Source of the DNA: Bdellovibrionales bacterium
GTDB taxonomy: Bacteria > Bdellovibrionota > Bdellovibrionia > Bdellovibrionales > UBA1609
Direction: 5' to 3'
Assembly: GCA_020435085.1 (NCBI GenBank)
Contig: JAGRAB010000059.1
Coordinates: forward strand, 1-8,736
DNA length: 8,736 nt
In this document: piece after piece, positions 1 through 4,987 of the stretch
Numbering within the stretch: position 1 is the first letter of the stretch
How the letters are laid out: each line of letters begins with the position of its first letter
Program-made: the position numbers and the translations under genes
Notes under the pieces: generated by a model
Told to the model about the DNA's origin: nothing
Databases searched by the model: none
The model's input: only the letters and a program-made list of their open reading frames with translations

Positions 1-937
1 TGGTGTTTCTTTTGATGAAGCACTTTTACTGAGAGAGTTACAAAGGCGCAGACCTGGTCAATCGAAAGTGGTGTCTGGGCGTAATGAAAGTGACCAGCCA
101 ACGGTATTGAGTGGTGTTTTTGAAGGAAAAACTTTGGGAACACCCATTGCGATTATCGTCAAAAACCAAGATGCAAAATCTGAAGATTATAAAGAGATTC
201 AATACCAAGCGCGTTTAGGTCATGCCGACGATGTTTGGAAACAAAAATTTGGTCACGTGGACTATCGAGGTGGTGGTAGAGCCTCAGGGCGTGAGACCGT
301 GGCTCGGGTTATGGCAGGAGCCGTGGCTCAAATGCTTGTTCGAGCCTTAGTGCCAGAGATTCAGGTGATGGGCTTTGCCAGTCAAATTGGTCCATTTGAG
401 CTTTCTGATAAAGACATTCAAAATTTATTGAACTCAAATTTTGAAAGTCAGATGATCGATCAATATTCCAGCCGATTTCCAGGTGTCGAACACAAAAAAG
501 TGGAAGAACTTTTAGTTGGTGCCAAAACGGAAGGGCAAAGTATTGGTGGCACTATTGAGATTTGGATTAAAAATAGTCCTTCAGGTTTAGGACAGCCTGT
601 TTTTCATAAGATCAAGAGTGATTTTGCTCAAGCTTTTATGAGTATTGGTGCCACGTCAGGCTTTGAAATGGGCGATGGTCAATCAGCCACTCAAAAAGAA
701 GGAGCGAAATATCATGGTGAACAGGAGGCCGATTATGGGGGCGTTCGCGGCGGAATTACAACAGGCGAGATGATCAAAATGCGTGGATTTTTTAAACCCA
801 CTTCAAGTATTCTTGATGTGGCAAAAAAAGGTCGCCATGACCCATGTATTGTTCCAAGGGCTATTCCTGTTGTTGAGGCTATGATTTGGATTGTTTTAGC
901 TAATCATCTTCTCTGGAAACGATTAGATCAATTATAG
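1..937 (+). CDS. aroC: Chorismate synthase, 5' end outside window
   Basis: Chorismate synthase uses reduced FMN to turn 5-enolpyruvylshikimate-3-phosphate into chorismate in the cytoplasm, the last shikimate step. The frame is open from base 2, giving 311 residues that begin inside the conserved N-terminal region (ending RRRPGQS). Roughly 35-45 residues and the true start lie upstream; the GTG at 68 is internal. Visible family motifs are YRGGGRASGRET (canonical form GGRSSGRET), MSIGA followed by GFEMGDG, FFKPTSSI, and the C-terminal signature GRHDPCIVPRAIPVVEAM. One stretch departs from the usual pattern: around bases 740-775 the canonical AGGILGGISNG reads YGGVRGGITTG. The C-terminus ends shortly after the signature, as is normal. 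The last 38 bases overlap a gene on the opposite strand. The product supplies the menaquinone genes downstream. Identification is firm. Confidence 0.96.
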   Translation, partial: GVSFDEALLLRELQRRRPGQSKVVSGRNESDQPTVLSGVFEGKTLGTPIAIIVKNQDAKSEDYKEIQYQARLGHADDVWKQKFGHVDYRGGGRASGRETVARVMAGAVAQMLVRALVPEIQVMGFASQIGPFELSDKDIQNLLNSNFESQMIDQYSSRFPGVEHKKVEELLVGAKTEGQSIGGTIEIWIKNSPSGLGQPVFHKIKSDFAQAFMSIGATSGFEMGDGQSATQKEGAKYHGEQEADYGGVRGGITTGEMIKMRGFFKPTSSILDVAKKGRHDPCIVPRAIPVVEAMIWIVLANHLLWKRLDQL

Positions 938-1358
938 ATGTATTATTGATATCTGTTTTTGTGTTCTCTTTTACATCAGTAACAGTATGCTCACGAAAAA
1001 CACCAGTGATTGTTTTTTGTCTTGGGGACTGTGGTAGTGAGGAGTATTGGTAAACTCCTGAAAGAGTGGCTTCGTCGGAATAAGTTTGAGGAAGTAAAAG
1101 AGATGAGGCGTGACCGTAAACAAAGTCTCCAGAGGCGGCTTCATAAACGTCTCGCACAGGAGCCTGAGCTTGAGTGGAACGAGCTTGTGGCTTTTGTTTT
1201 TGCTGACGGTGGCGACGTTGATGTACTTGAAAGTCTCGATATGAGACAATACTGTCGGAGGAGTGCTTTCCTCGCATCAGATAAAGAATGGCAAATAAGA
1301 TAAGACAGCCATGAAGGACCATAAAGAAAATTTGAAAGCTTGTCAGCTCAAGAAGCAT
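900..1358 (-). CDS. Small unrecognised protein with one N-terminal membrane helix
   Basis: I do not recognise this 152-residue protein. Residues about 8-28 form one hydrophobic helix (FQIFFMVLHGCLILFAILYL), followed by RG and then a basic, Gln-rich stretch (QRRHRQQKQKPQAR). By the positive-inside rule the remainder should face the cytoplasm. The rest is polar, rich in Ser, Thr, Tyr and Gln, and looks poorly ordered; no enzyme motif is visible. The frame opens at a TTG (1394), but the ATG at 1358 has a Shine-Dalgarno-like AAGGGA five bases upstream and lies just downstream of a promoter-like sequence, so I chose it. Codons favour ctt, gaa, gtt and caa, like neighbouring genes, which supports real coding. 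The stop lies 38 bases inside the end of aroC, tail to tail. It is probably a lone gene. Confidence 0.68.
   Translation of the reverse strand: MLLELTSFQIFFMVLHGCLILFAILYLMRGKHSSDSIVSYRDFQVHQRRHRQQKQKPQARSTQAQAPVRDVYEAASGDFVYGHASSLLLPQTYSDEATLSGVYQYSSLPQSPRQKTITGVFREHTVTDVKENTKTDINNTSIIDLIVSREDD
936..960 (+). terminator. Possible weak terminator after aroC
   Basis: Directly at the aroC stop codon, bases 936-941 can pair with 949-954 (six pairs, one of them G-T, loop of seven), followed by G and five T. The stem is almost all A-T and therefore weak. It also lies inside the coding end of the opposite-strand gene. It fits a minimal intrinsic terminator but could be chance in AT-rich DNA. Confidence 0.25.
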
Positions 1359-1386
1359 TCGAAATCCCTTTTTTAGTAATTTGACT

Positions 1387-1416
1387 TTTATCAAAGCAAG
1401 ACACTCGCCATCTCAA
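1387..1416 (-). promoter_or_regulatory. Promoter-like sequence for the small membrane protein gene
   Basis: Read on the - strand, TTGAGA (1416-1411, five of six to the -35 consensus) is followed after 18 bases by GATAAA (1392-1387, four of six to -10). Transcription would begin near 1380, giving a leader of about 22 bases before the ATG at 1358. The upstream TTG at 1394 would lie inside the promoter and not be transcribed, which supports the ATG start. Sequence match only. Confidence 0.4.
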
Positions 1417-1529
1417 ATGAAAATAACAGTCTGTAATTTTTTATTTTTTGTCTGAGAGTGAGAATTTCGAATAAAAGTTCGACAGTGTTCAGCTCGGCAA
1501 GGCCATATATCTATTTATTACTAAGTGTC

Positions 1530-1559
1530 TTGATAGGTGAGAAATTTTCTTATTTTAAT
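1530..1559 (+). promoter_or_regulatory. Promoter-like sequence for the exported GNAT-like gene
   Basis: TTGATA (1530-1535, five of six to -35) is followed after 18 bases by TTTAAT (1554-1559, five of six to -10). Transcription would start near 1566, leaving about 28 bases to the ATG at 1594. The GTG at 1537 would not be transcribed. The rest of the 1359-1593 spacer is AT-rich with T-runs and shows no other gene or strong repeat. Confidence 0.4.
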
Positions 1560-1593
1560 AATTTTGGCCTACCCTTTGCAAATATCTAAGGCT

Positions 1594-2214
1594 ATGAAAT
1601 CATTTTGGCTTATTTATTTTCTTTTTTCTCTCTTTACCAATGCACTGTTAGCGGCAGAGTGCGAATCCCTTTTAGCAAATAAAGGAAAGGTCATTATTGA
1701 TGGTGATTTTGAACCTTTTCAGGCTTTTCAGCAAGCTGGAGTAAACCCTAAAAAAGTGGCCATTAAGATAAAAAATGTGCCAGCAGGAGAAGAGGCCGCC
1801 TATGTTGAGTTCCAATTAATGGAAGGAAAAAATGAAATTGGTGAACTTCAACTATATGACCATGATCATGAACAATGGGGGACATATTCAGGCCTCACCG
1901 GTAGTTATCGGGATAAAGGTGTTGGTTCTTTGATGTATATGATTGGTGCAGAAGTTATTTTTCGTTTATATCCACACGTGAAATCTTTAGACTCGTGGGA
2001 TGGATCCCCAGATGCAAATTTCATGTGGGAAAAACTTGTTCGTACGGGACATGCTGTGAAGTCAACAGATGATGATCCTAAGGATCCAATTGTCAGGTAT
2101 TTATATTCTCTTAGAAGGGAACACATCACACCAAAGCTATCAAACTTTGTTGATAATATAAAAGTTTTAACTGGTGGTTCGAAAGTTAAGGCTCTCATCA
2201 GGCGTCCTCAATGA
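1594..2214 (+). CDS. Exported protein with GNAT acetyltransferase-like core
   Basis: This 206-residue protein starts with a signal peptide: Lys2, a hydrophobic run from about residue 4 to 20, and an Ala-Ala-Glu boundary (ALLA/AE), so it should leave the cytoplasm. The body resembles the GNAT fold. Alternating strands at about 68-89 (VEFQL, IGELQLYDHD) precede YRDKGVGS at 105-112, which fits the acetyl-CoA-binding pattern R-x-x-G-x-G, then a helix. NFMWEKLVRTGHA at 142-154 resembles the family's later helix and G-F/H turn. The frame also opens at GTG 1537, but ATG 1594 has AAGG five bases upstream, gives a clean signal peptide and follows a promoter-like sequence. Cys23 lies near the cleavage site, but Glu at -1 argues against a lipoprotein. 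The 3' end overlaps ubiE by seven bases, tail to tail. The GNAT assignment is inferred from motifs; substrate and activity are unknown. Confidence 0.75.
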   Translation: MKSFWLIYFLFSLFTNALLAAECESLLANKGKVIIDGDFEPFQAFQQAGVNPKKVAIKIKNVPAGEEAAYVEFQLMEGKNEIGELQLYDHDHEQWGTYSGLTGSYRDKGVGSLMYMIGAEVIFRLYPHVKSLDSWDGSPDANFMWEKLVRTGHAVKSTDDDPKDPIVRYLYSLRREHITPKLSNFVDNIKVLTGGSKVKALIRRPQ

Positions 2215-2939
2215 GGTGAATTCACAACCCCACGATAGATAAAACTGGCACCACCCATAAGTGAGATAAAATCACATTTGCTAAAAGACTGTGTTTGGTT
2301 CATGAGGTCGATAAAGTTTTGTTGAGAAGGAAACTTTGAAGAAGATTTTTGTAAGTACTCGTAAGCCGATTTCTGGCCCGTAATCAAACCACCAATGCGT
2401 GGAACAATATATTTAAAGTAAAATTGAAAACCTTTTCGAAGAAGTGGGTTTTGCTGATCACCAGTTTCAAGAATCATCACGCGCCCGCCTGGCTTTGTGA
2501 CTCGGGCCATTTCACTTAAGGCTTTAACGGGATCCGAAACATTTCGAATGCCATAGGCAATGCTAACAACATCAAATCGATGGTCTTCATAAGGAAGATT
2601 TGTGGCATCGGCAATTTCAAATTGAATTTTGAGTCCATTTTTTTCGGCTTTTGCAGGAGCCTTATCAAGCATGCCTTGGCAAAAATCACTGCCAATCACT
2701 TCTCCTTGAGAACCCACAACTTTTGCAAATTCAATGGCGAGATCACCTGTTCCCGTCGCGCAATCTAAAATCGCATCGCCTGGTTGAGCTTGGCTTCGTT
2801 GAACGAGCTTTTTTCGCCAAAGGCGAGCCATGCCTCCGGTCATCACATCGTTGGCCGTATCATACCCTGATGAAATCGATTGAAAAAGAGATTGAATGTC
2901 TTCGGCAGGAGGGCCACTCAAAGTTTCAGATGGTTTCAT
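2208..2939 (-). CDS. ubiE: Demethylmenaquinone methyltransferase
   Basis: UbiE/MenG transfers a methyl group from S-adenosylmethionine to demethylmenaquinone, the last menaquinone step; in bacteria with ubiquinone it also acts in that pathway. The 243-residue protein has the class I methyltransferase motif LDCATGTGD (about 58-66), SD at the ribose-binding position, IADATNLPY, the family-typical YGIRNV (129-134), and RVTKPGGRVMILE (146-158). Near the C-terminus YLQKSSSKFP matches the family's YLPxSxxxFP block. The N-terminal signature is altered: YDTANDVMTGGMARLWR keeps YD, N, LWR but has Ala where His normally stands. The ATG at 2939 shares one base with the aroF stop (TGATG), implying translational coupling; an adjacent GTG at 2942 is the alternative. 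Because the window shows a men route, menaquinone is the likely substrate. It is the second gene of the aroF unit. Confidence 0.92.
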   Translation of the reverse strand: MKPSETLSGPPAEDIQSLFQSISSGYDTANDVMTGGMARLWRKKLVQRSQAQPGDAILDCATGTGDLAIEFAKVVGSQGEVIGSDFCQGMLDKAPAKAEKNGLKIQFEIADATNLPYEDHRFDVVSIAYGIRNVSDPVKALSEMARVTKPGGRVMILETGDQQNPLLRKGFQFYFKYIVPRIGGLITGQKSAYEYLQKSSSKFPSQQNFIDLMNQTQSFSKCDFISLMGGASFIYRGVVNSPH

Positions 2940-3730
2940 CACAGCTTGGCCAAGGTTCGATCGTTAACAGCTAATGCTTGAGGTAACTTCATCATTAACT
3001 CTTCAAATTGAGCAAAATCTAGTGCTTGATAGCCATCACTCAGAGCTTTTTCAGGTTCAGGATGAATTTCCACAATTAATCCATCGGCACCAGCGACAGC
3101 AGCGGCAAGGGCAATGGGGGCCACAAGGCTGGTCTTTCCCACTCCATGAGAGGGGTCTGCAATAATTGGAAACGAAGAATTTTCTTTAATATAAGCAATG
3201 GCATTAATGTCAAATGTGTTTCGAGTGGCCGTTTCAAAAGTTCGAATACCACGCTCACAAAGAACCACATTTTCATTACCACCATTGGCGATGTAGTCAG
3301 CAGAGAGAAGCCACTCTTTAATAAGGCCTGAAAAACCTCGTTTGAGAAGAACAGGCTTATCAATGGAGCCCAATTCTTTTAAAAGAACGTAATTATGCAT
3401 ATTTCGAGAACCAACTTGAAACATATCAACGACTTCATACATATCGGCAATTTGGCGTGGGTCGGTGACTTCCGAAATAAAAGGCAAACCGATAGAATTT
3501 TTCACTTGCTTTGCAATGTTATAAGCATCTTTTCCAAGGCCTTGAAAACTCTCAGGGTTGGTTCGAAGCTTAAACATGCCCCCGCGAAGCATATGTACCC
3601 CAAGGCTCGAAACGCATTTTGCAGTATTTTCGAATTGCTCAAGAGATTCAATGGAGCAAGGGCCGGCCATGACAACGAAATCTTTACCAATTTCCAAGTG
3701 GCTTCCGATTTTTACTGTCTTTGTCTTCAT
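2939..3730 (-). CDS. aroF: DAHP synthase, stand-alone catalytic type (AroA/KdsA-like family)
   Basis: This enzyme condenses phosphoenolpyruvate with erythrose-4-phosphate to 3-deoxy-D-arabino-heptulosonate-7-phosphate, the entry to the shikimate pathway. The 263 residues show MAGPCSIES (21-29), FKLRTNPESFQGLG (53-66), SEVTDP, QVGSRNMHN, KPVLLKRG (125-132), LCERGIRTFETATRNT (157-172), DPSHGVGK (192-199), EIHPEPEKALSDG (221-233). Expected metal ligands are present: Cys25, His195, Glu221, Asp232. Lys54 matches the active-site lysine. Only about 15 residues precede the barrel, so the regulatory ferredoxin-like or chorismate-mutase domain found in some relatives is missing and feedback inhibition is unlikely. 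The substrate loop reads KLRTN rather than KPRTS. Start ATG 3730 has AAGGGA 11 bases upstream, a long spacing. It leads ubiE and is divergent from menF. The symbol follows general use; KDO8P synthase is excluded by the ERGIRTFE and KxRTx blocks. Confidence 0.93.
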   Translation of the reverse strand: MKTKTVKIGSHLEIGKDFVVMAGPCSIESLEQFENTAKCVSSLGVHMLRGGMFKLRTNPESFQGLGKDAYNIAKQVKNSIGLPFISEVTDPRQIADMYEVVDMFQVGSRNMHNYVLLKELGSIDKPVLLKRGFSGLIKEWLLSADYIANGGNENVVLCERGIRTFETATRNTFDINAIAYIKENSSFPIIADPSHGVGKTSLVAPIALAAAVAGADGLIVEIHPEPEKALSDGYQALDFAQFEELMMKLPQALAVNDRTLAKL

Positions 3731-3741
3731 ATCCAGTTCAT

Positions 3742-3747
3742 TCCCTT
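3742..3747 (-). promoter_or_regulatory. Ribosome binding site of aroF with long spacing
   Basis: AAGGGA on the - strand is separated from the aroF ATG by 11 bases, longer than usual. An ATG follows it immediately (3741-3739) and opens a four-codon frame, Met-Asn-Trp-Ile, whose TGA (3729-3727) overlaps the aroF ATG as ATGA. Whether this tiny frame is translated is unknown. Confidence 0.4.
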
Positions 3748-3773
3748 ACTGAAGCTGTAAAATACAAGCCATT

Positions 3774-3803
3774 TTAATAATAACCTTGAGTTATTCTTAT
3801 AAC
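3774..3803 (+). promoter_or_regulatory. Promoter-like sequence for the men operon with inverted repeat in the spacer
   Basis: TTAATA (3774-3779, four of six to -35) and TATAAC (3798-3803, five of six to -10) are 18 bases apart and point towards menF. Transcription would start near 3810. On the opposite strand -10-like hexamers (TATTAT, TAAAAT, TATAAG) also occur here, so the aroF promoter may overlap it. The -35 match is poor. Confidence 0.3.
3779..3795. repeat. Perfect inverted repeat, candidate operator
   Basis: AATAAC and GTTATT are exact reverse complements separated by five bases (CTTGA). The repeat lies in the aroF/menF divergent spacer, between the -35-like and -10-like hexamers facing menF, where a repressor could block both directions. 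The arms are only six bases and AT-rich, so chance is possible. Confidence 0.35.
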
Positions 3804-3842
3804 ATAGCTTGTTTGATACGTTGAGACTGTTGTACACATGAT

Positions 3843-3870
3843 TTGCGTTAAGAGCACGCAATACCTGCGT
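3843..3870 (+). promoter_or_regulatory. Possible leader with two mutually exclusive hairpins upstream of menF
   Basis: Three short elements lie in a row: TTGCGT (3843-3848), ACGCAA (3856-3861) and TGCGT (3866-3870). The middle one can pair with the left (six pairs, loop seven) or with the right (five pairs, loop five), but not both. If transcription begins near 3810, this lies in the menF leader. No clear T-run follows the second hairpin, so an attenuator is not proven. It could equally be a double-stranded operator with three half-sites. Confidence 0.3.
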
Positions 3871-3907
3871 CGAATAATAATATTTTATGTGGACAGAGAC
3901 CTCAATT

Positions 3908-4987
3908 ATGAATTCAAGACCCTTAAATCTGCAAAATTGGCTGAATGAAGGGGCATTTTTAGGCTCAAAAGGGGGGACATACACCCTCTCTGAGGGACCT
4001 TTTGAGTTGGATTCTGGAGGCATTCCTGGGAAATTTTCTTGGCTCTTGGCTCCGTTTTTTATTGATCCCCTAAAGCCTTTGAATTGGACGACGGGTCAAA
4101 CGGCGATTGAGTGGAGTACTGAAGCATTTGAAAATTCTATATTCAACCAAAAAAATTTAGAGATTCCACCTCCTCTAGAGCCTTGGGTGGCTCCCTCAAA
4201 AGAGCAATTTAAAGAAATGTTTTTCGAAGCCCAATCATTATTTCAAGCCCAGCAATTAGAAAAAATCGTTCCCGTGGTTTTTGAAAAACGTCAACAGTCA
4301 GTCACCGCAGGCACATTGATTCAGTGGTTAAAAAACGCGTTCAGATCTTCTACAAAAGGCTATTTATTTGGAAAGTGGAACCTCTCGGAGGGGTGGGGTG
4401 TTCTTGGGCTGACTCCAGAATTATTCTTTCAAAAAGAAATGTCTCTACCTCTTCAAACGATGGCCTTGGCGGGAACTGCTCAAAATCCACAACATGATCT
4501 ACTTCAAGACACAAAAGAACTTAATGAACATGATATTGTGGTGAATGAGATGACAAATGTTTTTTCAAAATATGGGTTTGTTCATAAAACAAAACCCTAC
4601 GTATGGTCACCAGGCTCTTTACAGCACCTGCGAACCGATATCGATGTAGAGTTGAAGCAATTAGATGTTGAACCCCTCATTAAAGATCTCCATCCCACGC
4701 CCGCTCTGGGAGGAACTCCTAAAGATACAGCACTTGAAATTCTGCGAAAGTGGAATTTAAAAACTGAGAGAGGTTTTTTTGGAGCTCCCTTTGGTTTTCA
4801 GAGCAGCGATGGTAGATGTCAGTTTGTGGTTACTATTCGCTGCTTGATGTGGAAAGGCGAAGAGGTTTTTCTTGGTAGTGGCTGTGGTTTAGTACCAGAG
4901 AGTCAGTGGGAGCGTGAATGGGAAGAACTCACTCGTAAACGTGATTCGGTAAAAAAAGTATTTGGAGTAGATCATGCGAGCAATTGA
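3908..4987 (+). CDS. menF: Isochorismate synthase
   Basis: MenF isomerises chorismate to isochorismate with Mg2+, committing it to menaquinone. The frame opens at ATG 3887 (366 residues) with a second in-frame ATG at 3908 (359 residues). Neither has a strong ribosome site; I prefer 3908 because a purine-rich GGACAGAG lies nine bases upstream, but this is uncertain. Counting from 3887, chorismate-family motifs run in order: EKIVPV with the likely water-activating Lys126, GLTPELFF (174-181) with the probable acid Glu178, ALAGTA (193-198), KELNEHDIVV (210-219) with Mg-binding Glu214, LQHLRTDI (245-252), HPTPALGGTP (269-278), ERGFFGAPFG (294-303), and GSGCGLVPES through EWEE (330-347). At about 360 residues it is shorter than the 430-460 typical of MenF, the loss lying in the N-terminal half. 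Anthranilate or aminodeoxychorismate synthase is unlikely given the men context. It overlaps menD by 14 bases. Confidence 0.9.
   Translation: MNSRPLNLQNWLNEGAFLGSKGGTYTLSEGPFELDSGGIPGKFSWLLAPFFIDPLKPLNWTTGQTAIEWSTEAFENSIFNQKNLEIPPPLEPWVAPSKEQFKEMFFEAQSLFQAQQLEKIVPVVFEKRQQSVTAGTLIQWLKNAFRSSTKGYLFGKWNLSEGWGVLGLTPELFFQKEMSLPLQTMALAGTAQNPQHDLLQDTKELNEHDIVVNEMTNVFSKYGFVHKTKPYVWSPGSLQHLRTDIDVELKQLDVEPLIKDLHPTPALGGTPKDTALEILRKWNLKTERGFFGAPFGFQSSDGRCQFVVTIRCLMWKGEEVFLGSGCGLVPESQWEREWEELTRKRDSVKKVFGVDHASN

Noticed and set aside
971..1249. Second open frame on the - strand within the small membrane protein gene
   Set aside because: It is in another frame, has no ribosome site and its composition is unlike a folded protein.
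1010..1303. Open frame on the + strand opposite the small membrane protein gene
   Set aside because: Its Arg-rich product looks like an antisense by-product; the - strand frame has a membrane helix, a promoter-like sequence, a ribosome site and normal codons.
1537..1593. Longer version of the exported protein starting at GTG 1537
   Set aside because: It would add a second hydrophobic stretch before the signal peptide, lacks a ribosome site and overlaps the promoter-like sequence; ATG 1594 is better.
1594..1665. Exported GNAT-like protein as a lipoprotein through Cys23
   Set aside because: The residue before the Cys is Glu, which does not fit a lipobox; a normal cleavage site at the Ala pair is more likely.
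2167..2189. Inverted repeat TTAACT/AGTTAA as a terminator of the aroF-ubiE unit
   Set aside because: Six AT-rich pairs around an 11-base loop without a following T-run on the right strand; too weak.
2939..3730. aroF as a KDO8P synthase
   Set aside because: It has KLRTN and the long ERGIRTFETATRNT block of DAHP synthases and lacks the KANRSS motif of KDO8P synthases.
3813..3838. TTGATA upstream of menF as a -35 box
   Set aside because: No acceptable -10 hexamer lies 16-18 bases downstream.
3727..4023. Open frame on the - strand running from inside menF through the aroF/menF spacer
   Set aside because: It has no ribosome site and no recognisable domain, and it crosses the promoter region; only its final four codons are noted as a possible mini-frame.
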